Source of the DNA: Lineus longissimus
Lineage: Eukaryota > Nemertea > Pilidiophora > Heteronemertea > Lineidae
Assembly (NCBI RefSeq): GCF_910592395.1
Contig: NC_088308.1
Span: 432,001-496,000 of the forward strand
DNA: 64,000 nucleotides
Reading direction: 5' to 3'
Positions 23,001 through 36,618 of this stretch are shown here, piece by piece. Position 1 is the first letter of the stretch, and each line of letters begins with the position of its first letter. Below the pieces are notes generated by a model that did not search any database, was not told where the DNA came from, and saw nothing but the letters and a program-made list of their open reading frames with translations. The position numbers were made by a program, and so were the translations under genes.

Positions 23001-24536
23001 CAATATCAACACGCATCTGGCAACGGGATAAAAAATGTTCTGTGAGATCTCCTTTTTTCTAGGTGGCTATATTGTATCGTAGAGCGAGTAAAAAATATCA
23101 TACAGAACGGAACAAACAAGGTCTCTGGTATCTCTTGATACGGCTACGTGGCTCGAGAGCATTGAGACCGACGCATTTGAAATGTAGCAAACAGCCAGAG
23201 GTGAGACAGAACAACTCGCCGAATGCCAAGGGAACCGTTCCAAGTCATTCCCTTTTTGTCCTGAACCACCTCTTTGTCTTTCGGTTTATCAGAAACCTTC
23301 TTGTCTTTCCACAAAGGAGGGATAACCGCGATGGGCCATAGAGGATCAACAACTCGACCCTAGAATCAAACATTCTCTACCTTAAGATCCACAATCATCA
23401 TAAAAAAGCGATTGTAAGGACGACTCATCTAACGAGAGTCACGTAGGAGGTACGGCGTTGTCTGAGGATTGACAGTGTTGTCAGAGGAGTGGAACATATA
23501 ACGGATGGTCGGATTTTTAACAACACAATGAAGCAAGCTGATGTGGAAACAATAAGATCTGGTGCGTCCGGGCTGGTTTTAAAACACAGGTTTGCCGGGG
23601 TGCAAAAATCCGAGACAACATTACAAAGAAACCCGGGCCACATAAGAGTCATCCCGTCTCACTTTGGCTGGAGTAATGCAACCTCGATTCTTTAAATCAA
23701 AACTGTTATACGTTAGTTCACTAGGCCGATTCCTTTGACTTAGCACTAATGATCTTAATACGGACTTAGCATTTTTGCATTCATGTCAACTGTTTCCGTT
23801 TGAAACTAAAACCGACTCAAGCAACATAATGGTAAGAATATTCGTTCGCATCACATTCATCGGCTGATAATACGGTCGTTTCTGTGTTATGCCCGACCAA
23901 GCCAGCAACGGTCGACCCGCTTTCAACCTTGCACAACCTTGCTGCACAAAAATATAATCACTGGCATTGCCAACTTCAATAAGCAAATGGTGGGAACCAA
24001 AGATCAAAGTGCCACTTGATGCAAAGACGTCAATCAGAATGGTCAAATATTTAGTGATAAGCGTCAACGCAATATTGGCGGGCAAAGTGAAAAACGGAAA
24101 GATAACATGAGATGAATGAGGCATAAAAGAACTGGCAGCTGGGTGTCAAACAACTCTCTGCTCTATGATTAGCAAATAAGCTACAAGATACCAGGGAAGG
24201 CAGGTCTTCATCAGTGAAAGCGAGTTAAAAAATAACCGGGTGAAGGTCAAAACATTTTCCGGGGATAATAACAAAAACGAAAGAAATCTGGCAGATACTT
24301 ATTGGCAATTGGAAAAGCATGTTTTTTTGTCAAGGCCACATCATACGTCTCTGCAACATTCGTTCTGAGATACTGAGTTTCATTGGTCTAAAATCATGAC
24401 AGAAAATGAATTGTATCCTGACAGGTGATATTCCGCGCCAGGACTTGAGCACCGCTAGGAATGTTGTATTATTCCCATAATTACCGAATACTCAGCGTTT
24501 TTGGTTTTTTTTGACTTGCCTCACTCCACCTAGGTG
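20037..24536. other. No recognised gene
   Basis: An 85-codon plus-strand frame at 20214-20471 has three N-glycosylation sequons but no signal peptide or known domain. A pyrimidine-rich stretch (about 22667-22800) gives low-complexity frames on both strands. A 112-codon minus-strand frame (23786-24124) is hydrophobic in part and unrecognised. Confidence 0.4.
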
Positions 24537-24570
24537 TATAAATCGGCAGGCGTTGCAGCGTTAATCAGTA
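24537..24570 (+). promoter_or_regulatory. Candidate TATA-initiator core promoter
   Basis: TATAAAT at 24537-24543 is followed by TCAGTA at 24565-24570, placing the initiator A 30 bases from the first T of the TATA box, the standard spacing. TCAGT is the common invertebrate initiator. An ATG at 24671 opens only about 19 codons, and no gene is recognised downstream, so transcription here is unproven. Confidence 0.3.
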
Positions 24571-27500
24571 GCTGTACTCATTTTCTAAATAACTGACCTT
24601 TTTACATCTCACGCTGACAGTGGGTTAAAACCAGAGACATCTTACACGCTAACTCAGAAAAAGTGCCACTATGCCACAGCGGCTACTAATAATGAACACT
24701 AAGACAGATGAAAAAAAATTGCATCTCTGAATACAATTTCATTCCAAATGCATGAATAGCCGTACCGACATCTAGGATTGCCAATATCACTGCCCATTTC
24801 CTATTAATGAGCACAGAGATTATCGTTTATAGCTTAAGCGGTTCAAAATGTTTCTCCAATGACCAATAGATTGATCTTATCTTTCGCCCCCGATTTGATC
24901 CCGGTACATCCCGTTCCGATTCAAGCGGAAAACGAATCTCCACTCCAATTATCTATTCAACGCAAGCGACATATTGGCTAGCTCAGCCAGAGGTTGGATT
25001 GTGGCGAAAATATGTATGCCGTATAATCTTCTCTGGCCTTGGGGCGCTTAACTGGCCAGCGATTGAAGTCACCTGCTCGAGCGAAAATACTGCTACCATC
25101 CACCCACTCCCAGCAATATCTTTGACAGTTTTAATTGAACGCCCACTTCAAGCGCCAGGTATTATAATTTAGTGATAACAAGCGAAAACGCCCTTGTTGT
25201 GCCAAAGGGGGTAGCAATGAATATAAATTACAACTGGAGTGGTTATTCTTCGCAAGCCGGCAACCGAAATCTCCTATTTTCGCCTCCGACAAGATAATAA
25301 TCAAAGGATATGTGTTAGCGTTTCAACAGATCTCTGTTAATCGAGGTGCTATTGGAATCAGATCATCCGTACATTGTTTTGTGCTGCCGTAAAATCTAAT
25401 TGTCCACATTTCCTAAATGGTGATGAATTACTCATAGTAATTCATTTCCAAAAGTAGCAATTAATCAAAACAAGGACATCAGGAAGTCGTCGGGGCTCCA
25501 TATTAACAAATACACAAAACCACTCGAGTGGGATTTCTGAGGTATCAGACTACACCCGAGTGATGGTCGTTGAGGGGGTTTCCTTGTATCCTCGTTTCCC
25601 CAAGTTTTACACACTCCTTCTCGTATTTTCACAAATTTTCCAAATTTCCTTTGTAGTGATAAAAGCAAGAGTGAAAAAGTCATGGATCTCAGAATGGGAA
25701 TCAACTAACTCCTAATGCGCTCGAAGGATTAAAACAGATCAACACGACTTGCATCTATCCTATCAATCATGAGATCATTTTGTTGGAAGATGATGATAAT
25801 GTATTCTTATCATAATCTAGTTGCTATTTTCCTTTTGACAATGCTGAGAACATTGGAAGTTTATACAGTAAGAAAACCTTCTTTATGTAATAAATTCTAT
25901 GTTGCAGGCTCCTTGTTGTTTGGCTTTTTGAGAGCAAACTGCATGCTGAATAGATTTACTGAATGACTTGTTTATATAGACCAGGAGATCAGTTTAAAAC
26001 TTTACCAGGTCATTATGATTGGATAATAGCACTTAAATCAACCAAAGTAGCCGACACAGCTTTAGCAACTGACCGCATGTTCATCAGACAACAAGGTTAT
26101 GGAAGATCAGGTTGATGTCGATGCTAATCTGTGGCGTTATGGCTTGTTATCAAATGGCGAACAAGCAATGGAGTGGATTTTTTATTTTCAGTTTCATCTG
26201 TTGACAGCAGCTGCTTGATTATTTCAAACACGTGTCCTTATTGCTGAACACCAAATGCCACTTCAAGTTATCAAATATGCCCAGCTGTTGTAAACATTGT
26301 GCACGGTGATGGTTGTGACATCCCTCTGGTCGGATCTGCGGTATCCTTACGAGCCAATCTATATGGTTATCGAATATTACTAGGATCAGCCATAATGCTA
26401 CATCAATCTCTGGAGAATCAACATACGGATGTCATTAGGACTGGACCAACAGATCAAACGGGCTATTTAAATTGAATTTTGTGTGTTGGTCCCCAATAGT
26501 CCTCTAGTTCCGTTTGAGGACTGACACGTTTATGATTTGGAGATAATTATGTTTTAACGTCTCGGTACTAACTTCCTTCGCTTCTACTCTCTTTGACTAT
26601 CCGACACAACTACTTACTTTGTCATGACGAAGAGTCAATCAAAAAGAATATTTTATCTCTCAAGTATATTCAGAGAACTAAACTTCTCAAAGTCCTCATG
26701 ATCACACCAATTGAGTCACTTTCAACCAACACTTTTGAACTTAACTACAATATATTGGTTGTGATGTTACATATCATGCAACACCTCGCTACTGAGGATT
26801 CATCAAGATATATTTCTCTTTGAAATGTACAATTTTCTGCAACTGCTACTGTGCCGCTTTCAAGATGATATATTTCTCTCTAACATGTTAAAAGGCAGCC
26901 ATAGATATCACATATCGATGTTGCAGTAAGCATGTTACTTGTATACTGTTTTGTGTCACCAAATACCAACGCAATTTAAAAAATACATCTGTACAAGGTA
27001 GGGTAATTCATCAGAGAAGAAGGCAAGGGAACTCGGGACACCTTTCGATAAAATCGGGTTTACCTATTTTTCGATTGAACTCAATATGATTAACGCATGC
27101 TAGAACATTTCACAGCCTTTGCTCAGAGAAATCACACGACTTTGTGCTATTCGTAAATGAGGTATTTTATCTGCCTTTGTGGGAAAAGGGGTTTCTTAAT
27201 GTCACAAAATGCCATTCTGGTGTAATGACGTCAATGTATGGTGGATACGCGGATCGATGCGCTATGCTGAAAAATGCTGAGAAATGCTGATTTTGCGTTC
27301 ATCAGCGGATCTGGTGTAGGTCATTATGCCAGCAAGACTGTTCGACAATAGAAAAGTCAACAAAAAACTAAACTTTCCCTTCTTGAAGAGGTATGCATTG
27401 GTTAAACTGAGTGAATCATAGGATTTTACCTTTAACGCTGGCTCTGACTTTCAACTACACTGTACATGAGAAGGCAGTGCAGCCTCCATTGTTCCGACTT

Positions 27501-30500
27501 TTGTTAAGCAAAATAACAATACATTAAGCAACGGCTAGTGAATAGAGGACCATTGTCCTGTGCAAATGTCATGGTCTCAAAAGGATATCAATGTCATCAA
27601 ATGCCAAAAAACGGATGACAGCGCTGTATGATATCAAAGTTTCTCTTCCATTGTCACACGTCAGCGGCAATGCTGTCTGTGTCAACCTCGTTCCCCTCTT
27701 CAATATATGCCAGGCTCTACCTGTGACGCTACGCTTTTGCGAGGCCCATGGGTCGTGTAAAGGGTAAACCAATTTAAGCTAAAGTGACACGTCGTTTCCT
27801 TCCTCAATGTTGTTTGCTATATTCTCAGTAGTATGCACGTTAACCTTGGCCGAAATGTGACCTTCATTCACGTTAATGAATGAAAACTGAAGAAGTCGTC
27901 ATGGTCTCTCTTGTTGTCATTAGACCGATATGGTATACTCAATAGGCAGATGTCTATAAATCAATGCGAAACTGAGTTCGGGATAACTGCTAAATTCTGA
28001 TCCTTTTAATTTAACTATAAGGAAATAGGGTTCTATTTACAATATTTTCAGAGCAATGATTCTCACATACGCACAGACACTGATTGTTCCATAGTTCACA
28101 TAATAGAGCAGTATTGAGCAATAGTTTGCATCCATCAAAGGATGATTAGTACGCTCAGTGATAATGATAATTGTCGCCACTGATTTGCAGTCTAGATAGG
28201 CTGGAGACAATCATTCTACACAAAAACTTTCGATAGATACCGACCACAGTACAGATCGAATAGCCCTCGTCTGCAGATACAGTTGTGCTCGGACAGATAG
28301 CATAAGAGTGCACCCACATTGACGAACACTGATAATATCTCTGACAAAATATTCAAATCGTCAACCCTGTTCATACTCATCCTCTGTGAACATCAATCGC
28401 GCTGACTCTTTGCTGGGATATTTGACAACTGTCAGCGAGGATCCAATAATCACTGTGATAAATGGGATATAATAGATTTTGGCAGGTGGCATTTGATCTC
28501 TGTGATCAATTCCTTGTTGTTGGATAAATGAATGCGCTTGTTATATATACGACCATCTTTACTCTCAAAGTTGAAGTCGGAGTGGGAGTCTCACCTTCTG
28601 TATTATCAATTGGTCGACATCGGACGAAAGCCTAATATTTTATCAAATAATACTTTCCCACATGCGTCCCCACCCCTTCCACAAATCCACCAAGTCGTCA
28701 ACATGTAAACTCAAATATCGCTTGACCCATTTTCTTATTGGAAAAAGACGATATAATCAACAGTCTACAACTAAATTATTTATTGCCTATTTATTCACTG
28801 GCTTTTGACACAACGTGTCACTTTGGCGTCATTTTGGTATCATACCAGTTATACACACCATATCACTTTGTAGTGTAGACAGATTTCCTGACCATCAACT
28901 AATGAATCCAGACCATCAACTAATGAAATGAATAAATAAGGCAATCTAGCTGTCAAGCAGTCTACCCATAAATGCAGTGACCAACTTAAACGAGGGGATT
29001 TAGGCAGCAAACGAGAGAAAGATACACACTCCCCTGAGGTTGATGAACGATACCAAACCGTCCGAGTCGACAATTTCCATGCTTACTTATCCTTAAGTGT
29101 CAGTTTTCGCAATGCAAACCTAATACATCTAAAAGGTCCATCTTTTGGGCTGTGACAATTGAATCTTTTTGTTTCTTTGGTAATCATAATCATAATCATA
29201 GGCCCATAACTGGGTTTATTGTGACACTGTTGCAATAGAAAAGACATATCATTGCAGAGGTGCCCTGAGAAAGATTCAGTGCGTTATATTATAATTCTCA
29301 CTCTCGCCAATTGGTCAAGGTCGCAACGTGAAAGAAGGGATAAGACTTCTTTAACATAGGTATCACCTAGTCAAGTACCTCGTCAGTCGACTAGCCTGGA
29401 CGAATGAGGATTAGCAAAGCTATAAATTGAGAGAATCATTGACTAATAAAGAGCTAGATCACGTCTTATTCAAAGGCGATGGTCGTTCTTGATAAGCTAT
29501 TCCTATTCCAGTTCAGAAAATGAACGGAGTAACCGCCAAGCAATCAAGAAACGAATTAGCTGACTAAAAAACGGCCTACAGCTTTGTCATGTTTACTACC
29601 CCTGGCTCCAGTCCCTAGAAAATGCTGTCAAATTTAGCGTACCAGTGTCCGTAGATTCCGAAACATGACTGCAGGGCAGGCTGTATGTAATTGGTCTCCC
29701 GATAGGCAACCTGACATAAAATTTATGTTATTGGAAATTGATAATTCCACGAAGGCAATAGCAGAACCATCGGTGCTTTTGTTGCAGGTTAGTGGTTCGC
29801 GCTGATGGATCACCAGCCCATAAGCAGAAGAATCTAATAGATTATTTCCAATAACTGATTACTATTGGGAAAACGCAGCAGAGTACAACCCCCGTAATTT
29901 GAAGCCAGTGGTGCAAACATTCTTTATCAAGTTAGATTTCATCTTCGACATTACTTGCACTCAACTCGTCCCAAACGTTACATCAGAACCTGCTAAATTA
30001 TGTTTTCGAGGATCGTATTTTTGGAACTTTCAGATATGTCGTGGCCACCTTTATCAATTGAAATGAAATGGTAGGCAAAATGATGTCAGTGTTAAAATCC
30101 CTGGGGAGTTTCAAATGTCATGCACGATTTATTTACTAAAAATGTATTGCATCTTTGATCTTGATTTAGAGTCTAAAAGTCATGAAAAGTTTTTACCAAC
30201 GTGCTTTATGTTTTCAGAGAATGCACTTTTACTCTATTACAGTTCACGGTTGTTTTGTCTAACAAATGTTCCTCAGTTCTATCTGACGTGTCTGAAGTCA
30301 AAGTAGAACAGTGGAATAAAAGTACTTTACACTCAATGCCTCGTTTCTGTTTGTACATACACGTTTTCTTGATGGACGCCTAAATAGCTTTAAATTGATA
30401 GTAAGCTCCATCATCAGAATGTATTGTGTGTACATCGAATTCAACTAAAACATCTTTAAGCGTTTTACAATATGATTTATATGGCTCTTTTGGGAGCACT

Positions 30501-33500
30501 GATCATGGTTAAAAGGAGATTGTGCGGCTGTTTTTTCCTTTTTTTTTTACATAGCGAAATAGACATTCACTAAACATGATAAGCAACAGCTAAGTATTTT
30601 TCAACCGTAACACTGAAAGGATTGTTAGAGGGCCTGTGATCCTATCTGTGTGTTTATCAGTCCGACTTTAACCTGAAGCGGCTTGTTGCCGTAGCACTTT
30701 CTTAGCCTGTGTAGTTGTTAAGACTATAGCTAGTCTATTCTCACTTGTCATAATGTGTCGGTATCCAAAAGACAAAAAAAAAAAGAATGCGATTCAGTGA
30801 AAAGTGGTAGTACCGTTGTGCAAGCAAGCAAGCTATCAGTGATCCAACCATCCATAGAAAGCTGCTGCTACGATAAAGCAACATAAATGCCGTTTTCGTA
30901 AAGATCAGGGCTGTTCTTTGGTTCAATAAGATAAAGATAGTTTTTCTGCATCATGAAACGTAACCAATGCGTTCAAATCATTGCAATTATATCAGGTTTG
31001 ATTAAAAGAACACAGTGAACTAAAGCTCGGGGAAAAACAAAGAACGGATGATGAGAACTTGATAAATCCAAGCAGCAGCAAACCAGTAAATCTGGTCCAA
31101 ATAGTCATGTCGAATCGGAAATAACCAACGCTTTCTTGATGATGAATTCCATTGCACCACGATGACCTGTCAACTCTGTGCACGTGGACTCAAGAAGCTA
31201 ACGAATCAACGTTAAGGGAGACAGAACGAGCCACGAAACTGCCATCAAATTGGCCATCGCGAGCATATCATTTTAACACCTTTTTTTCTACACGTTTAAT
31301 CTTCTAATGTGCTTATTTTGGCGAGTTTCTATCGCTGCAAATCAACGAGAAGTAAAAATCATGATGGAGCCCAGAGGTAAACAGTCTCCACGATAGTAGA
31401 CTAAATAAAGGCGCCAGTGACAGCGTGGCGTCAAACTGATTATAAAGTGCCATCTTATGTAAGCTTTTGTCATTAGTCTCAGAAGTTGTGTTAACTACAT
31501 GTACTAGTACACCGAATGTATACCTTGCAATGTGACACAGCTAAAGCGCAAAAAGGTAACTATAACCAAGCAGCTGAGAGTAAATGCCGCCACTTCATAA
31601 TCTGCAGCATCATGTTTCACTGGAGGATGCAAAAAGCACGACGTGTGCTTAACGATACTTAAGATACTTAAGAGTCCTATTAATTTCAATGTTTGCCAAT
31701 AACGACGAATACATAGTATATAGTGACAGAGCAAATAGTCAACTGACAACCAAATTTTATTATATTGTTCTCCAATATCAAGTGTCAAAAACACAAGTCA
31801 AAGCGAACCAATATCAATAAGACACCAGCTGTGGTTTCGCCACGACGGGAAACATTAAACACTTCCCCAAGCCTAACCTTAAATTGATATTTTGCGTAAC
31901 ATCAATTGGTTTTCTCGGCGTCAATACGAAATCTATTTACAGACTCAGAAAGCATACCCGACAGGTTGACATGTGCTCGCGAAAAATTCTTCTCTTAAGG
32001 ATTTGATGCAGTTGCCGTCAGCTTATTGACTGCGTAATGCTAATGGTGCATCTGGCTTAACGGCGACGAGAGATTTATCGCTCTTTTATGTTTGTCAGAG
32101 ACCGCAGCATGAACATCTCGCAGGTTATAACTTGTGTAACATCAGAAAGTGTTTTCTCGGTTTCCTTTATGTATGAGTATCTCCTTTGTTCAGGAAACGT
32201 TCCCTGGTGCATAATCCTTCAAGTTCGGCAAAGTTGCGATGGAGGAAGACTGCCTGAAATCGTCATAGAAAACCATATTTTCTTCCCTTATAATGCTTTG
32301 CTTTGCCATATAGCCCATGGACTTTGACTAGAAGGATACGGGAATGGGAAAGATTCCTATACAGCTTTGGTTTGCCGAGTTATAGGCGCTATTGGAAGCA
32401 TTTCCCCAGGTTCATTGTCAAAAAATCTGGAGAACCAGATGGCGAAATGACCAAATGTACAGCAAATACACTTTATCTTAAGAAGGAGTACATAATGCAC
32501 TCCGGTAGTGTTCTATTGGGCTAAAAGCTCAGCCCATTTTTAAACATTCAAAAACCCCAAAAGTGACCATAAGAAATTCACATCAACCAACTATTTACAC
32601 AAGACAGACTGCGAAGGAAAAAAGATATTCGAATGCCAAGGGACTTGTCCAAAGCATCTACTGTTGTCTAGGATTTATTCATAATTCTACCAGACACGTT
32701 ACAGGTCGAAGGGATGGTCAGAAAATCCATTCATGAGATTGGTGGTCGACTTTCAACCTCGCATACAAATCTCTTGAGTTTTTTCCGATGAAAAGATCCG
32801 AGCCTTTCAAACGATATGGACAACGCTAAGAAACAAAACACATCCCGCTGTTGCTTGCGGTCAAATTATGTGAGGAATCAGTAATCCTTAGGAAAGGAAA
32901 GATCCGTCTTTATGGACCACCTGAGGGACTAGATAATGTACTCTCCTCCGCTCTTTTATTGATTCATGCTGTTTTGACTATCAGACAGAATGATATCTCG
33001 ATTTGTCCGCTTCGATAAGAAATTAAGGCATTATTGAACGATGAATGTACAATGAGGTGACAATGCAAACCTGGCAATATCTTCTGAAAAATGGAATTGC
33101 ACATTTAGCAAAAGCTAAAGATTCCTCGATAAAGCTAGGGAAGATTACCTTTCTGTAATGCAGTTTAACGAGATTGTTGACACCTTTACCTAATTAACGA
33201 AGGATTGGTTCAGGAAACCTCACTCACAAGAATTTATGAAATGTAACTTAAACACTGTCTGTCTGGATCAAATACTTTATATATCTGTTTTCCATATTGG
33301 TATCAAAAAGATGACAAACATCAATTGAGGAACGCATGTGCTGAAGTACCTGATGTCCTTTAGTACTTGTTACTCATAGGTTACGATATTCAGGGAAAGG
33401 TAATATCGTAGTTATAAGCACAAGTGGGTGACATATGTCCTTACATGGATAACGTTTGAGACGAAGTCTGTTGAATATTTGTGTCTTGGTAATCACGTAC

Positions 33501-33770
33501 GGTAGTAATGTGTACAGGTTTCAGTTTCTACACATCCTATGGCAGACTTTATCAATTCATCACGAACACAAGGTGAAGTACCTATAACAGCCCAATGCAT
33601 TGATCTCAAACAACAGCTCATTAGCGACATGGATCACTTCAAATGTCGGCCAGGGTGAGGTTGCAGAACTAATCGTTATGTTACGTGTCTAGCACTGGAG
33701 ACCACGTTGATCAATGGCAAAGGTAATGGGGGAAAAGCTAAGGATATGTGGAAACAATGCATCCGCTAAA
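24571..33770. other. No recognised gene in ~9 kb
   Basis: All frames are below 80 codons except one of 96 (31504-31794, minus), which shows no domain. A small 21-bp direct duplication (ACCATCAACTAATGAA, about 28892-28930) and an (ATC/ATA) run near 29185-29200 are the only repeats noted. Confidence 0.4.
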
Positions 33771-34019
33771 GGATTAACCAGTGCAGCAGCACATAAAGGT
33801 GGTACAGGTGTTCATATTCATAGTAATTAGCATGATATACTGGTAACCATTTATACTCTTGAATTGAGAGAAGCAGCTGCAAGTCACACGTTCTTGCTAA
33901 AGGACTGCAAATGGTAAGTGCCCCAGTCAGGATGGAGATAAGTATTGCGAAAGACAAGGAAGCCGAATCGAACTAGTGACCTTCGTGTTGTAAACCTGGC
34001 GCCCTAACCACTACTCATG
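33771..34019 (-). mobile_element. tRNA-derived SINE
   Basis: Read on the minus strand from about 34017, GTGGTTAGGGCGCC forms an A box. AAGGTCACTAGTTCGATTC follows at tRNA spacing with the B box. The anticodon-arm region (TTTACAACACGAAGG) resembles tRNA-Val(AAC). The roughly 190-bp body contains GAGTATAAATGGTTACC, a phrase I associate from memory with invertebrate SINE bodies. It ends near 33771 without an obvious A-rich tail or target duplication. The 63-codon minus-strand frame within it is not a gene. Confidence 0.55.
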
Positions 34020-34081
34020 ATAATGTTATATTCTAATCACAGAAAGCAACCAACTGTTTTACGACCCAGGCAATAACTCTA

Positions 34082-34094
34082 GGGGGGGGGGGGG
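34082..34094. repeat. Homopolymer G13
   Basis: Thirteen consecutive G on the plus strand beside the SINE. It could form quadruplex or be a sequencing-sensitive tract. Confidence 0.8.
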
Positions 34095-34624
34095 AGTCAA
34101 CCTTAGAGACTTCCGGCTAATCACACTTCCTACATCGTGTAGTATTGATTGATGTCGGACGCAGAACTTCCATTCCAAACCACTGATGATGGTTGACATT
34201 ATTTAATCAGGTGGAAGTGACAATGTTAATGGCCGATCCTTCACAGAATCAATCAACGGACAAATACGGGGTTAGATCATTAAATGTTTTCAACGCAGGT
34301 GAATGTCACGTATATCGTTTTACCATTCGGGATTGTGATTGGCTTGTGATTAGCCTTTTCCAGTTAATACCAAATTACCTAGACTTGGCACCATTTTGTT
34401 ATAGCTGTAATGAAATACATCATACAGCACAGTGAAGAGTCATGATACTAAGTATTCGGGGAGATTAAAAAATATCGGTGAAAGCTGACGTTACATATGT
34501 TAAAAGTTGTAGCGTTGAGCAAGCAATATGCACTAAGAATAGAATCGATAAGAGCATCTTCAACCGTGTTGAAAATAAAACACTCTATATCATTGCTGTA
34601 TATCCCGTTTTTGTACACACTCAG

Positions 34625-34688
34625 GCTGACTGTTGACAACGTGATTGACAACAGATGCTGACTGTTGACAACGTGATTGACAACAGAT
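34625..34688. repeat. 32-bp direct duplication
   Basis: GCTGACTGTTGACAACGTGA plus TTGACAACAGAT is present twice, back to back, without visible differences. Confidence 0.9.
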
Positions 34689-35579
34689 ACCATACTTAAC
34701 AGTGTCTCAACTTTTCTTCAGGTGATAACGTCAAACAGACGGCTTGAATCTTTATTCATATTACTGAAAACTGTTAATAGTGTTTTTATCCATGAGTGAA
34801 GGGTTCCTCTCACTGATACGAGTCTGCCCTTCTCTTCCATGTATTACATGTCTGTTTTAGTTTGGATAGGGGGATGATAATGGAAAGCTCATAGAACAAA
34901 GTCTCCTCAAATTAGCATGATAATCTGTCAAACATGTGCTGTTCTAATTTAAATAAGCAAGTTTGTCGGTTGTTTTATTTTTATCTGTAAAATTTAAATG
35001 AATAATTCAGATGATCACAAGTGGTTTCGAATAATCCACCATCTGCTCTTAAGCACCCAACGAAAATGTGTTTTGAACTTGGCCGAAAAAGATCAAGAGA
35101 GTCAATAAAAGAACCTACAGCAATTATCATTAAGACGTACATTGTACTTAGCAGTGATTTCAGCAGACAAGTTGGCGATGATGAATTAATGGGTTGGCAA
35201 CTAAACTAGTCGCCTTGGTATCCGAGTCTGATCTTTTCACGGTAAGGTGTGTCGAACAGAAACTGCTCACCTGTCAACGCCAGATTCGCCCAATGCCAAT
35301 TAACATGTTAAAGGAATAAATCATAATACATTAATAACAATGAATTAACATTTAGATAGGCGATAACAATCCAGGAATTGTTTTCTAGTCATAGGTTAGT
35401 TATAATATACTTCCAAACGAAGTTAAACTTTTGATTCACGGCACAAAAGGAGTTTTTAGGTGGAGTGACCTACCAAATCTTCCATTTCCAACATGAAAGT
35501 TTGTCAGTGACGCTGACCAGGGATGACGTCACGTGGTGGAAGCACATGACTCAAGCACATGACGTCCCGAGTCATTGTG
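34689..35579. other. No recognised gene
   Basis: No feature supported. Confidence 0.4.
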
Positions 35580-35680
35580 CCTCCGCCAATTCCTGACGCA
35601 AGGTTGGATTGTAGCTTCGTTGACCGAGCGATCGACAACCCAAATATCACGAGATCTCGCAGGGAGGCGCGTGGTTTTAC
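35580..35680 (+). repeat. Dispersed repeat, copy 2
   Basis: Second copy of the ~100-bp family at 19935-20036, same orientation, about 15.6 kb away. The 130-codon minus-strand frame covering it (35529-35921) is best read as repeat-derived. Confidence 0.8.
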
Positions 35681-36541
35681 AAGGCTGGGTCGGGGTGATT
35701 GATTCGAATTTTAAGTCGCCTCTCTCAAAACACCATTGTTCTAACCGAGGATATCCTCGAATCCAACCCAGGCATAGGGCAGTCGTCCTCTTGGATGTGC
35801 TTCGAGACCTTTCAGCGAGACTGCTTGGTCTCCTGTGCTCCAATAAATGGGTTTCTAATGTCTCAGTCTCACCTGTATAAACACTTTCAAACTCCGTGCC
35901 TGATACAAACCCTATGAACAAGGACGCATACCTTCTTTCTCGGTTTGGTCCTTGGGCTGTTGGGCAAACGTTGGGAGTGTTGATAAACCAATTGTGACAA
36001 AGTGCTCGTGGTCCTATAGTATAGGCTTGTGCTCCATGTTCGGGGTGTTTTCCTTTTCCTCTGACATGCAGGCTTCTCCTACCAAAACCATTATTGTGTT
36101 GTAAATAAACAGTCTTTTAGAAGCGTAATTTAGCCCACAAACTACATGTACAACCCTCATGGATATGAATTATTCATTCATACGTTAAGTTCAAAATTTC
36201 AAATGATCAAGACCCTTTTTTGTTTGTTGATAATTTCACCAAGATCCCATCATACTACCTTGCCCTTTCCCCATGTATTGTTGGTCTGTTTTCGTTCGAG
36301 AGAGGTACGATTTCGGAGGCTGGCGAAACACAATATCAAAAAATTTGCATTATAATTTGCATTCAACAGGTGTTGTTTCCAACTTGTTACAACTCTCACT
36401 TTGACTCATAGTGGTACTAATCTACTGCAGCTGGTCATTAGCATTTATTCACACGTTTAGTCAAGTTTGTCAAATGTTTTCTTTTCATTTGGAACGATTC
36501 AATGAATAATTTTGAATATCACAAGTAAAGGTGTATTCACT
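35681..36541. other. No recognised gene
   Basis: A plus-strand frame of 72 codons (35699-35917) and an AATAAA-type signal near 36100 are present, but no gene structure joins them. Confidence 0.4.
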
Positions 36542-36618
36542 GAATAAGCCATCGCTCCCTCGAGCATCATCTCACAAGTCCTTCTCATCTCCTGCTGGAA
36601 AGATTGACCATCTTCATC
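36542..36618 (+). promoter_or_regulatory. Promoter and 5' UTR block of first cysteine-rich gene
   Basis: GAATAAG at 36542-36548 may serve as a weak TATA box. CTCACAAG lies exactly 29 bases downstream (36571), then CTTCTCATCTCC-GCTGGA, and the ATG is 48 bases after CTCACAAG. The second gene has the same elements with 29- and 49-base spacing. Conservation of spacing across paralogs suggests a shared core promoter and leader; the start site itself is inferred. Confidence 0.5.

Noticed and set aside
23786-24124. 112-codon minus-strand membrane-like gene
   Set aside because: No splice context, motif or recognisable family; hydrophobicity alone is not enough.
35529-35921. 130-codon minus-strand gene
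   Set aside because: It runs over the dispersed repeat and shows no domain; the second copy of the repeat at 19.9 kb does not keep the frame.
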